Both the position numbers and the translations under genes were made by a program. Below are positions 1-7,402 of a DNA stretch of 12,753 nt, piece after piece. The first letter of the stretch is position 1, and every line of letters begins with the position of its first letter. The stretch lies in contig JALWOO010000733.1 of the NCBI GenBank assembly GCA_027083485.1, forward strand, positions 1 to 12,753, read 5' to 3'. The notes below the pieces were generated by a model, which saw only the letters and a program-made list of their open reading frames with translations, did not search any database and was not told where the DNA came from. The stretch is from Amylibacter sp. Lineage in GTDB: Bacteria; Pseudomonadota; Alphaproteobacteria; Rhodobacterales; Rhodobacteraceae.

Positions 1-2
1 GG

Positions 3-95
3 GCAAAGAACCTCGGTTACGGGGCCAAAGTGCGAATACTGCGCAGTTTGCAAGATGCTTTGCCCTCCACCAATCGCGTATTGGCTTGTATTTAA
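3..95 (+). CDS. Possible 3' end of an unidentified plus-strand gene (partial)
   Basis: A reading frame is open from the left window edge and ends in TAA at 93-95. It gives about 30 residues, including GYGAKVRILRSL and ending NRVLACI. The composition looks protein-like (mixed hydrophobic and basic residues, no low-complexity run), and the frame would converge on nnr. I do not recognise the family. The other two plus frames are also open at the edge, so the choice of frame is an inference. This could equally be non-coding sequence. Positions 96-165 hold no gene or hairpin that I can support. Confidence 0.3.
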   Translation, partial: AKNLGYGAKVRILRSLQDALPSTNRVLACI

Positions 96-165
96 GTCCC
101 CCCTATCGGCAAGTGTATTCTTGTAATGACGTCAATATGGCTAAATCACATAAATCAAACGACTT

Positions 166-1773
166 TCAGAGACCTCCAAGAATACCGGGCAACAGTTCAG
201 GTATATCCTCTGAAATCAGACCGGCACCAAAGGTAATTGCACATTCAACATGCAGCCAGACAGCCGCCTCGGCCGCAATAGCGGGTGGATAGCCGCGCGC
301 CATCAACCCCGCAATCATTCCCGCCAACACATCCCCAGCACCCGCCGTGGCCAACCAGGGCGCAGATCGTTCATAATGGGCGGAATGCACCAGCATCGCG
401 CCGGATGGTTCCGCAATAACCGTATCCGCCCCCTTAAACAGCACCACAGCCCCGGCCCGCTGTGCCGCCGCACGAGTCGCCTCCACTTTGGAATATGCAG
501 GGCCATTGGTTGATTTTTCGTTAAGACGCGCAAAAATATCCGGAAAAAGCCGGGAAAACTCCCCCGCATGCGGTGTTAACACCACATTTTCATGCAGCAT
601 TTCAAACAGTTCCCGGGGATCATCCTTAAAAAGAGAAAGCGCATCAGCATCCAGCACAGTTTTTCTGGATGACGTTAACGCAACTTCAACCATTTTGCGG
701 GTAGTGTCGGTCAACCCCATACCTGGCCCCAAACATAAGGAGTTAATTCGTTGATCTTTTAGCACCTCGTCCAAGGCAACCGCATCATTGATTCCGGTCA
801 GCATAATCGCGTTCAACTGTGCCGCATGTTCGCTCAATGCTCCGCCCGGGCTGCCGATTGTCACTAAACCGGCCCCGATCCGCAATGCCCCGCGCGCTGC
901 CAAACGCGCTGCACCTGTTTTTGTCGCCGGACCAGACAGGATCAGGGCATGACCATAATCGAATTTATGACCCGCTTGCTTGTAAGAAACTTTAGATATG
1001 TCCGTAAACACCTCTCGGTTATCTTTTACCAACGGCGTGTTTGTGATTAACCGCGTATCAGGAAGGCGGATACTCCCTTGCGTATCCCCCCCTTCACGCC
1101 ATTTTTGCAACCCGATGTCAACGATTGCGATCTTGCCACAACAAGCCGGCCCATCGGCCAGAAAATGGCCGATTTTCGGACTGTCAAAAGTAACCGTAGC
1201 CCGCGCCACAGGAGCCGGCGCATAAGAACCGGCCCCCAGAACCCGGCCACTGTCCAGACACAGACCGGAAGGCGCATCAATCGCAATCAAACCCGAAGCG
1301 TATTCATCACCGCGATATCCTGCCAAATACCGCAATAAACCGGCTATTTCGCCCTCTGGCGGGCGCGTCAACCCCGTGCCGAATATTGCATCAACATAGA
1401 CCGCGGCAGGAGCAGACGCCCGGAATCCGGTTTCCGTAAGCGCCTCGACAGCCCCCATTTCCAACCATGTATCATAGTTTTTTCGGGCATCTGCCGGCAA
1501 TTTACCGGCATCCCCGTACAAAAACACCCGCACGCGCCAGCCCTTTTGATGCAGCAACCGCGCCACAACAAACCCGTCACCACCATTATTTCCGGGACCA
1601 CATAACACGGTAACGCTCTGCGGGGCGGTTTCATATTCCGGCCACTCCTGCAAAATCACATCAACAACGCCCTGCCCGGCCCGCTCCATAAGCGTCAAAC
1701 CAGACACCTCCCCGCTCAGGATCGCTGCCTGTTCAATAGCCCGCATTTGCGCTGCGGTAAGGAGTTCTGTCAT
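166..1773 (-). CDS. nnr: Bifunctional NAD(P)H-hydrate epimerase / ADP-dependent NAD(P)H-hydrate dehydratase
   Basis: This cytosolic metabolite-repair enzyme acts on NADH and NADPH damaged by hydration. The N-terminal NnrE (YjeF_N) domain, about residues 1-225, interconverts R and S hydrates; it shows GPGNNGGDG at 59-67, D128 and IDAPSG at 165-170. The C-terminal NnrD domain, about 260-535, is a ribokinase-like fold that dehydrates the S form using ADP; it shows GPGMG at 349-353, LDADAL at 374-379, TPHAGEF at 400-406, FKGADT at 446-451 and the AGAGD catalytic loop at 477-481. The 535-aa length fits the fused bacterial form. The ATG at 1773 follows a GGAAA-type ribosome site and begins with the usual TAAQMRAIE start of the epimerase domain. 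The gene is divergent from glnB. No key motif appears to be missing. Confidence 0.95.
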   Translation of the reverse strand: MTELLTAAQMRAIEQAAILSGEVSGLTLMERAGQGVVDVILQEWPEYETAPQSVTVLCGPGNNGGDGFVVARLLHQKGWRVRVFLYGDAGKLPADARKNYDTWLEMGAVEALTETGFRASAPAAVYVDAIFGTGLTRPPEGEIAGLLRYLAGYRGDEYASGLIAIDAPSGLCLDSGRVLGAGSYAPAPVARATVTFDSPKIGHFLADGPACCGKIAIVDIGLQKWREGGDTQGSIRLPDTRLITNTPLVKDNREVFTDISKVSYKQAGHKFDYGHALILSGPATKTGAARLAARGALRIGAGLVTIGSPGGALSEHAAQLNAIMLTGINDAVALDEVLKDQRINSLCLGPGMGLTDTTRKMVEVALTSSRKTVLDADALSLFKDDPRELFEMLHENVVLTPHAGEFSRLFPDIFARLNEKSTNGPAYSKVEATRAAAQRAGAVVLFKGADTVIAEPSGAMLVHSAHYERSAPWLATAGAGDVLAGMIAGLMARGYPPAIAAEAAVWLHVECAITFGAGLISEDIPELLPGILGGL

Positions 1774-1795
1774 TGCATCGTTTCCATTTTGTGCA

Positions 1796-1820
1796 AAAAA
1801 TAGCCGGATTGCCTATTTTT
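1796..1820. promoter_or_regulatory. AT-rich inverted repeat in the nnr/glnB divergent region
   Basis: AAAAATAG (1796-1803) and CTATTTTT (1813-1820) form a perfect 8-bp inverted repeat around a 9-base centre. A second, overlapping, mutually exclusive 5-bp hairpin pairs TGCCT (1810-1814) with AGGCA (1822-1826). The repeat lies 23 bases upstream of the nnr start and about 113 bases upstream of glnB, so it could be an operator or a transcript hairpin. Its role is unknown. It does not match the NtrC-site consensus as I remember it. Confidence 0.35.
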
Positions 1821-1827
1821 AAGGCAT

Positions 1828-1856
1828 TTGCGCGATATTCCACGCAGCACTAGTAT
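1828..1856 (+). promoter_or_regulatory. Candidate promoter of glnB-glnA
   Basis: TTGCGC (1828-1833) and TAGTAT (1851-1856) resemble -35 and -10 boxes, with a 17-base spacer. They lie about 80 bases before the glnB start. The match is only moderate (3/6 and 4/6). I found no sigma-54 -24/-12 element (TGGCAC-N5-TTGC) in the 160-bp region, which is relevant because many glnB-glnA operons are nitrogen-regulated through NtrC. Confidence 0.25.
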
Positions 1857-1891
1857 TCCGCCAAATCCCCCTGATTGCAAAGCTCAAATAA

Positions 1892-2272
<381 letters not shown>

Positions 2273-2294
2273 CCCAGAACAAGAGGACGCAAAA

Positions 2295-3701
2295 ATGAGT
2301 GCATCTGACGTAATGAAGACCATTAAGGACGAGGACATCCAGTATGTTGACGTCCGTTTCACCGATCCACGCGGCAAGTTGCAGCATGTGACCATCATCG
2401 TTGACGAAATCGACGAGGACTTCTTTGAAGAAGGTTTCATGTTTGACGGCTCCTCCATCGCCGGTTGGAAATCCATCGATGAATCCGACATGAAGCTGAT
2501 CCCCGACACGGACTCGACCTATGTGGATCCCTTCTATGCAGAAAAAACCCTCTGCATCCACTGTTCGGTTGTAGAGCCGGATACGGGCGCACCCTATGAC
2601 CGCGATCCACGCTCCACCGCAGAACGCGCCGAAGCATATCTGAAATCCTCCGGTATTGGCGACACAGCCTATTTCGGTCCGGAAGCAGAATTCTTCCTGT
2701 TCGATGATGTGCGTTTCTCCAATACAATCAACAAAGTATCCTACGAAGTTGATGCTTCCGACGCTTCCTGGAACACCGACACTGCCTATGAAATGGGCAA
2801 CATGGGCCATCGCGCAGGCATCAAGGGCGGCTATTTCCCGGTGAACCCGACCGATGCGGCACAGGATCTGCGTTCTGAAATGCTGTCGACGATGAAAAAC
2901 ATCGGCATGAAAGTGGACAAGCACCACCACGAGGTTGCCTCCTGTCAGCACGAGCTGGGTCTGGTATTCAGCACGCTGAAAAAACAGGCAGACGAGCTGC
3001 AGAAATACAAATACATCATTCACAACGTGGCCCATGCCTATGGCAAATCGGCAACCTTCATGCCCAAGCCGATCTATGGCGACAACGGCACCGGTATGCA
3101 TGTGAACATGTCAGTCTGGAAAGACGGCAAGCCCCTGTTTGCCGGCGACAAATACGCGGATCTGTCCCAAGAAGCCCTGTATTTCATCGGCGGTATCCTG
3201 AAGCACGCCAAGGCATTGAACGCCTTTACCAACCCGTCAACCAACAGCTACAAACGCCTGATCCCGGGTTTCGAAGCCCCTGTTCTGCGCGCCTATTCCG
3301 CATCGAACCGCTCCGGTTGCGTGCGTATTCCATGGGCCGAAAGCCCCAAAGCCAAGCGCGTCGAGGCCCGTTTCCCGGATCCGTCCGCCAACCCGTATCT
3401 GTGCTTCTCTGCCCTACTGATGGCGGGTCTGGACGGGATCAAAAACAAAATCGATCCAGGCGAAGCACAGGACAAAGACCTCTACGATCTGCCAGCAGAA
3501 GAGCTGGAAGGCATTCCAACCGTTTGCGGGTCCCTGCGCGAAGCACTGGAAGCGGTTCAGGCCGACATGGACTTCCTGCTCGAAGGCGGCGTGTTCACCA
3601 AAGACCAGATCGAAGCCTATATCGAACTGAAAATGGAAGAGCTGGAAAAATACGAACACACACCTCATCCGGTCGAGTTCGGTATGTATTACAGCTGCTA
3701 A
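2295..3701 (+). CDS. glnA: Glutamine synthetase type I
   Basis: Makes glutamine from glutamate, ammonia and ATP; it is the main ammonia-assimilating enzyme and forms a cytosolic dodecamer. The chosen start is the ATG at 2295, preceded by AAGAGGAC at 2281-2288. It gives 468 aa, the usual length; the frame extends upstream into glnB, but that part is not GlnA-like. Visible motifs are MFDGSS at 49-54 (N-terminal beta-grasp signature), a metal-binding glutamate cluster in PEAEFF at 129-134, NGTGMHVN at 264-271, the ATP-site loop [10 protein letters not shown] at 313-322, and NRSGCVRIP at 338-346. The adenylylation site is Tyr397 in DLYDLP, so the enzyme should be switched off by GlnE under control of the adjacent PII gene. 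No anomalies were seen. Confidence 0.97.
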   Translation: MSASDVMKTIKDEDIQYVDVRFTDPRGKLQHVTIIVDEIDEDFFEEGFMFDGSSIAGWKSIDESDMKLIPDTDSTYVDPFYAEKTLCIHCSVVEPDTGAPYDRDPRSTAERAEAYLKSSGIGDTAYFGPEAEFFLFDDVRFSNTINKVSYEVDASDASWNTDTAYEMGNMGHRAGIKGGYFPVNPTDAAQDLRSEMLSTMKNIGMKVDKHHHEVASCQHELGLVFSTLKKQADELQKYKYIIHNVAHAYGKSATFMPKPIYGDNGTGMHVNMSVWKDGKPLFAGDKYADLSQEALYFIGGILKHAKALNAFTNPSTNSYKRLIPGFEAPVLRAYSASNRSGCVRIPWAESPKAKRVEARFPDPSANPYLCFSALLMAGLDGIKNKIDPGEAQDKDLYDLPAEELEGIPTVCGSLREALEAVQADMDFLLEGGVFTKDQIEAYIELKMEELEKYEHTPHPVEFGMYYSC

Positions 3702-3731
3702 TCCCGCACGATTACATCTATTTACAAAGAC

Positions 3732-3765
3732 AAATGCCCCTGCACCACTGGCGCAGTGGCATTTT
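3732..3765 (+). terminator. Probable rho-independent terminator after glnA
   Basis: AAATGCC (3732-3738) pairs with GGCATTT (3758-3764). After one C/T mismatch, CTGC (3740-3743) pairs with GCAG (3753-3756), leaving a 9-base loop. A run of four T closes the 3' side. It starts 30 bases after the glnA stop. The T tract is short, so termination may be partial. Confidence 0.55.
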
Positions 3766-3773
3766 GGTATGCA

Positions 3774-3785
3774 ATTGTGAACAAT
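3774..3785. promoter_or_regulatory. Palindromic site upstream of the gap promoter
   Basis: ATTGT-GA-ACAAT is an inverted repeat of two 5-base arms around GA. It lies six bases upstream of the candidate -35 box of gap, where an activator or upstream operator could sit. No factor is assigned. Short AT-rich palindromes like this can also arise by chance. Confidence 0.25.
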
Positions 3786-3791
3786 CGTTAA

Positions 3792-3820
3792 TTGACACCC
3801 TCCGGAATTCCCGTTATCCG
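3792..3820 (+). promoter_or_regulatory. Candidate sigma-70-type promoter of gap
   Basis: TTGACA (3792-3797) is a perfect -35 consensus. TATCCG (3815-3820) follows after 17 bases and matches the first three positions of the -10 consensus. The predicted start of transcription is near 3827, about 29 bases before the gap ATG. The placement after the glnA hairpin supports gap being an independent transcription unit. Confidence 0.45.
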
Positions 3821-3824
3821 TTAC

Positions 3825-3836
3825 GTTATCGATAAC
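3825..3836. promoter_or_regulatory. Perfect palindrome overlapping the predicted gap transcription start (operator candidate)
   Basis: GTTATCGATAAC is a perfect 12-bp palindrome with a central CG, the hallmark of LacI/GalR-family operators. It overlaps the predicted transcription start of gap, a position that would give repression. An extra half-site, CGTTATC at 3812-3818, repeats the left arm (3824-3830) exactly 12 bases upstream, inside the -10 region. A sugar- or carbon-status regulator of the LacI family (CceR/PckR type in alphaproteobacteria) is a reasonable candidate. The identity of the factor is inference. Confidence 0.5.
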
Positions 3837-3855
3837 AGCCACTTTGGAGCGTGCC

Positions 3856-4857
3856 ATGAAACTAAAACTTGCAATCAACGGATTTGGCCGTATCGGTCGC
3901 GGCGTTCTGCGCGCCATTCACGAAAGCGGACGCGACGATGTTGAAATTGTCGCCATCAATGATCTGGCACCGGTTGAGGCCAATGCCCAGTTGCTAAAAT
4001 TCGATAGCGTTCACGGCCGTATGGCCGAAACTGTCTCGACACAGGAAGACAAACTGATTGTTGCGGGCAAAGCCATCCGCTTTACCTCTGAACGCGACCC
4101 GTCCCAACTGCCTTGGGGGGATGTGGATATCGCGCTGGAATGCACCGGAATATTTACAAACATCGAGGCCGCCAGCAAACATCTGCAAAACGGCTCCAAG
4201 AAGGTTCTGGTCTCTGCCCCCTGCAAAGGTGTCGAAAAAACGATCGTTTATGGCGTGAACCACGATATCCTGACCGCTTCGGATACCGTGGTGTCCAATG
4301 CCTCCTGCACAACCAATTGTCTGGCTCCCTTGGCTAAAGTATTGGATGATGCCTTTGGCATTGAAACCGCCTATATGACAACAATTCACGCCTACACAGG
4401 CGGCCAGCCGACCCTTGACCGCTATAACAAAGACCCGCGCCGCGCGCGTGCTGCGGCCATGTCCATGATCCCGACAACCACAGGGGCCGCCGTGGCCATC
4501 GCTCTGGTTTTGCCCAACCTGAAGGGAAAAATCGAAGGCTGCGCCATACGGGTGCCCACACCGAATGTGTCCTGTGTGGACCTGTGTTTCATGCCCAAAA
4601 CCAGCGTAACGGTCCAGATGATCAACGACAAACTGCGCGCAGCCGCCGAAGGGCCGCTAAAGGGCGTGCTGGAATATGCACCCGAACCGCTGGTGTCGAT
4701 TGATTTCAACCATGATCCGGCCAGCTCGGTTTTCGTTCCGGACCAAACAGCCGTCACCCAAGGCGGTATGGTGCGTGTGATGGCATGGTATGATAACGAA
4801 TGGGGTTTTTCCAACCGGATGATCGACACAGCCCTCGCCATGAGCAAAGCCGGCTAA
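3856..4857 (+). CDS. gap: Type I glyceraldehyde-3-phosphate dehydrogenase
   Basis: Cytosolic enzyme that interconverts glyceraldehyde-3-phosphate and 1,3-bisphosphoglycerate with NAD, in the lower Entner-Doudoroff/glycolytic pathway and gluconeogenesis. The ATG at 3856 follows GGAG (3846-3849) by six bases and gives 333 aa. An in-frame TTG at 3844 overlaps that ribosome site and is rejected. The Rossmann start INGFGRIGR is at residues 7-15, and AIND near 34-37 with its acidic residue suggests NAD rather than NADP. The catalytic Cys151 is in SNASCTTNC and His178 in TTIHAYTGG; WYDNEWGFSNRM is at 311-322. One difference: the segment reads YTGGQPTLD where the alphaproteobacterial relatives I recall have YTGDQPTLD, and the C-terminal third is a little divergent. 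It may therefore be one of several gap paralogues. Erythrose-4-phosphate dehydrogenase is less likely. Confidence 0.92.
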   Translation: MKLKLAINGFGRIGRGVLRAIHESGRDDVEIVAINDLAPVEANAQLLKFDSVHGRMAETVSTQEDKLIVAGKAIRFTSERDPSQLPWGDVDIALECTGIFTNIEAASKHLQNGSKKVLVSAPCKGVEKTIVYGVNHDILTASDTVVSNASCTTNCLAPLAKVLDDAFGIETAYMTTIHAYTGGQPTLDRYNKDPRRARAAAMSMIPTTTGAAVAIALVLPNLKGKIEGCAIRVPTPNVSCVDLCFMPKTSVTVQMINDKLRAAAEGPLKGVLEYAPEPLVSIDFNHDPASSVFVPDQTAVTQGGMVRVMAWYDNEWGFSNRMIDTALAMSKAG

Positions 4858-4883
4858 AGCCTTTCGAATTCGCCTAAATATCC

Positions 4884-4926
4884 CCGCCGGAGGCATAAAA
4901 ACTCTTTGCCACCGGCGGCTTTTATT
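4884..4926 (+). terminator. Rho-independent terminator between convergent gap and sufS
   Basis: CCGCCGG (4884-4890) pairs with CCGGCGG (4912-4918). After one A/A mismatch the stem continues with GGCA (4892-4895) and TGCC (4907-4910). CTTTTATT follows on the plus strand, giving a strong terminator for gap. Read on the minus strand, the hairpin also lies just past the sufS stop, but it is followed by ATATTT rather than a clean T run. It may work only weakly in that direction. Confidence 0.75.
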
Positions 4927-4939
4927 GAAACAGCGCGGA

Positions 4940-6160
4940 TCAGCCAAACAGATCGTTGCACAGCTCCAGCGCTTCAACCAGTTTGTCCACTTCTTCCATC
5001 GTGTTATACATGGCAAAAGACGCGCGACAGGTGGCCGTCACTCCCAAATGCTGCATCAAGGGTTGCGCACAATGATGCCCTGCCCGCACAGCAATGCCTT
5101 TTTGATCCACCACCGTTGAAATATCATGCGGATGCGCCGCCCCTTGCAGGGTGAAGGAAAAAATCGCGCCTTTGGTGGCTGAATTCCCCTGAATATTCAG
5201 CCAGTTAAGGCCAGACAATCGCGATTGCGCATAGTCACGGATTTTGCGCTCATGGGCGGAAATATTTTCCATTCCCACACCCATCATATACTCCAGCGCC
5301 ACGCCCAGACCGATCATTTGCACAATGCCCGGGGTGCCGGCCTCGAATTTATGGGGGGCATCATTATAGGTGACCATATCGCGGGTCACATCGCGGATCA
5401 TGTCGCCCCCGCCCAGAAACGGGCGCATCTCGGCCATGCGTTCACGCCGCACATAGAGCGCGCCAGAACCGGATGGACCATAGAGCTTGTGGCCGGTAAT
5501 CGCAAAGAAATCACAGCCCATATCCACCACATCCACCGGCATATGCACTGCGGATTGCGAGCCATCCACCAGCACCGGCACGCCTTTGGCCCGTGCCCCC
5601 TGACAGATGGTTTTCACATCCACCACCGTGCCCAACACATTGGACATCTGGGTAATGGCGATCAATCTGGTTTTCGGGGTGATGGCCTCCAGCACCGCTT
5701 GCGGGTCCAGATCTCCGTTCACATCGGTTTCCACCCATTTCAGCACCACGCCCTGACGCTCGCGCAGGAAATGCCATGGCACGATATTGGCGTGGTGTTC
5801 CATCACCGAGAGGATGATTTCATCCCCCGCCTGCAAGCGCGGCGCGCCCCAGGCATAGCTGACCAGATTTATCGCCTCTGTGGTGCCGGAATTGAACAGG
5901 ATTTCATCCTCGAATTCCGCCCCGATGAAGCGTTGCACAATCCCGCGCACGGCCTCGTATTTGTCGGTTGCCAGATTAGAAAGGTAATGCAAGCCCCTGT
6001 GAACATTGGCATATTCATTGGTGTAGGCGTTGGTAATCGCATCAATCACCACTTGCGGTTTTTGCGCGGATGCCCCGTTATCCAGATAGACCAGCGGCTT
6101 GTTATTCACTTCGCGCGACAGGATCGGAAAGTCTTTGCGAAGGGTTTGAACATCGTACAT
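4940..6160 (-). CDS. sufS: SufS-type (group II) cysteine desulfurase
   Basis: PLP enzyme that releases sulfur from L-cysteine as a persulfide and leaves alanine; it feeds sulfur to the SufBCD scaffold. The ATG at 6160 gives 406 aa, the usual length, starting MYDVQTLRKDFPIL. A longer reading from 6193 would overlap the previous gene and adds non-conserved residues. The ribosome site GGAG is about ten bases upstream. The PLP lysine is K225 in ITGHKLYGPSG, and the persulfide cysteine is C364 in RAGHHCAQP. N-terminal YLDNGASAQKP and the EHHAN motif are also present. It begins one base after the upstream yip1-like stop codon, so it is translated from the SUF operon transcript. It is the last gene of the operon. 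The sulfur acceptor SufE or SufU is not encoded nearby. Confidence 0.96.
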   Translation of the reverse strand: MYDVQTLRKDFPILSREVNNKPLVYLDNGASAQKPQVVIDAITNAYTNEYANVHRGLHYLSNLATDKYEAVRGIVQRFIGAEFEDEILFNSGTTEAINLVSYAWGAPRLQAGDEIILSVMEHHANIVPWHFLRERQGVVLKWVETDVNGDLDPQAVLEAITPKTRLIAITQMSNVLGTVVDVKTICQGARAKGVPVLVDGSQSAVHMPVDVVDMGCDFFAITGHKLYGPSGSGALYVRRERMAEMRPFLGGGDMIRDVTRDMVTYNDAPHKFEAGTPGIVQMIGLGVALEYMMGVGMENISAHERKIRDYAQSRLSGLNWLNIQGNSATKGAIFSFTLQGAAHPHDISTVVDQKGIAVRAGHHCAQPLMQHLGVTATCRASFAMYNTMEEVDKLVEALELCNDLFG

Positions 6161-6161
6161 A

Positions 6162-6740
6162 TCAGATCGGCTCCATGCCAGGGTTAATGCCAAGTATCCC
6201 CATCAGGATAATAAACAGGATGCCAAAGGCGAATTGCAGGGCGAAAACCCCGAACACCACCGGCAGGGTTTTCTCAAATCCGTGCACGACCATCACATAG
6301 GCGGTCATCTGCACAAAGGACAGAACCCCGATCACAAGCACCACCATGCCCACCAGTTCGGGGGAAACAAGGCTCGCCGCGCTAACGGCAAATTGCAACA
6401 CGAAAAACACGAAATTCAGCCACAACACCATTTTTAAACAATCGTCAAAACTGCCTTTGCCGCCAAACATACGCCCGCCATGATAGACCATCACCGTCCC
6501 GCCAAGGATCGAGGCCAGTTGCAACAGCAATAACGGACCAGAGGCCGCAACCGCCCCGTGATTGATCAGAAGGGACAGGATAATGCCCGTCAGGCGATCC
6601 AGAACCACCAGAAGAAAAGCCAGCAAGTATAATGCCTTGCGATCAATATCCGTCGCCAGAACCTGTTTCATCACCGCCTTGGGCTGCGTAAGGGAACGCA
6701 GGGCAAGCCGCAACATATCGGGTAAATTCAGCGGGTTCAT
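6162..6740 (-). CDS. Yip1-family multi-pass membrane protein (third of three)
   Basis: A 192-aa hydrophobic protein with about five predicted membrane segments (roughly residues 37-60, 68-87, 105-122, 128-150 and 158-180). A short amphipathic N-terminus, LPDMLRLALRSLTQP, precedes them. The layout and the GGRMFGGKGSF motif at 88-98, between membrane segments two and three, fit the bacterial Yip1-domain family, whose function is unknown. The ATG at 6740 overlaps the upstream stop as ATGA and has AAGGAG about ten bases upstream; an in-frame TTG at 6764 lies upstream of that ribosome site and is rejected. The stop is one base from the sufS start. Its position in the SUF operon suggests cotranscription, but no role in Fe-S assembly is known to me. 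Confidence 0.75.
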   Translation of the reverse strand: MNPLNLPDMLRLALRSLTQPKAVMKQVLATDIDRKALYLLAFLLVVLDRLTGIILSLLINHGAVAASGPLLLLQLASILGGTVMVYHGGRMFGGKGSFDDCLKMVLWLNFVFFVLQFAVSAASLVSPELVGMVVLVIGVLSFVQMTAYVMVVHGFEKTLPVVFGVFALQFAFGILFIILMGILGINPGMEPI

Positions 6741-7402
6741 CCGACCATTTCTCCTTGTCCCCAAAGCAGGGCAGCAACGGTAAGCCCGAGCGCCAGCACT
6801 GACATAACCATAAAGGTCGGGGCCGTCATTTTAAAGCGATGCGCCTCGGCAACCCCTGCCGAAATATACCACACAAAAGGAATTAGCCCGAGCCAGTAAA
6901 CCGGCAAGGCAACCCAAGATTCATGCAGCACCGGCAGTTGCGGCGACAGTCTGCCCATCCAGACAGACAACAGCGCTGCCAGCAGTCCAAAAGGTGCCGA
7001 AACCAAGGCCCCCCAAAAAATTGCCGCACGGGTTTCCTTCCAGCTGCCCTGCCCGCGAGCCAGGCGCGCAACGGCAAAAACAAGAAATGAAAACAGATAC
7101 ATAACAGCCGTACGCACCATCAGCGCCCCGGCCATAAGCAGGCCAACCTTGTCTGGCGAAACGAGAGGAGCAACCCCTTCAATCGGGGAAACCATGGTTT
7201 TCAACGACCAGGACAGGAAAAACACCATATCCGAAGCAACCACATACAGGATCAGCCGCGCTTCGCCGGGTTTTTCGCGCAGCAAGCGACGCATAGAGGC
7301 ACGCATATCGCGCCAGGCATCCCAAATCCGCGCCCCAAGACCGCTATTTTCAATCTCGTAGATTCCACGGCCAGCGCTGAACTCGTTGTCGTCGGGCTGC
7401 AT
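6737..7402 (-). CDS. Yip1-like multi-pass membrane protein (second of three)
   Basis: A 221-aa protein with a soluble N-terminal stretch of about 50 residues, mixed acidic then basic, containing RIWDAWRDMRASMRRLLREK. About four to five membrane segments follow (roughly 50-70, 86-112, 126-148, 163-182 and 194-214). RGQGSW at 116-121 is the counterpart of the GGKGSW/F motif in its two neighbours, which suggests three divergent paralogues. The start ATG at 7402 shares a base with the previous stop (TGATG) and has a strong GAGGAGG ribosome site at 7407-7413. The end overlaps the next gene as ATGA. The family match is weaker than for the third copy. No catalytic motif is visible. Confidence 0.65.
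   Translation of the reverse strand: MQPDDNEFSAGRGIYEIENSGLGARIWDAWRDMRASMRRLLREKPGEARLILYVVASDMVFFLSWSLKTMVSPIEGVAPLVSPDKVGLLMAGALMVRTAVMYLFSFLVFAVARLARGQGSWKETRAAIFWGALVSAPFGLLAALLSVWMGRLSPQLPVLHESWVALPVYWLGLIPFVWYISAGVAEAHRFKMTAPTFMVMSVLALGLTVAALLWGQGEMVG

Noticed and set aside
1..72. tRNA- or tmRNA-like 3' end: closing stem GGGCAAAG/CTTTGCCC followed by CCACCA at 67-72
   Set aside because: There is no T-arm with TTCRA, no D-arm or anticodon stem, and the span is too short for a tRNA; the CCACCA is most likely coincidental.
5225..6187. 320-aa open frame on the plus strand opposite sufS
   Set aside because: It is antisense to conserved sufS codons and has a His/Arg/Ile-biased composition typical of a shadow frame.
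6161..6193. Longer sufS start at 6193
   Set aside because: It overlaps the end of the third yip1-like gene and adds non-conserved residues; the ATG at 6160 gives the standard 406-aa protein.
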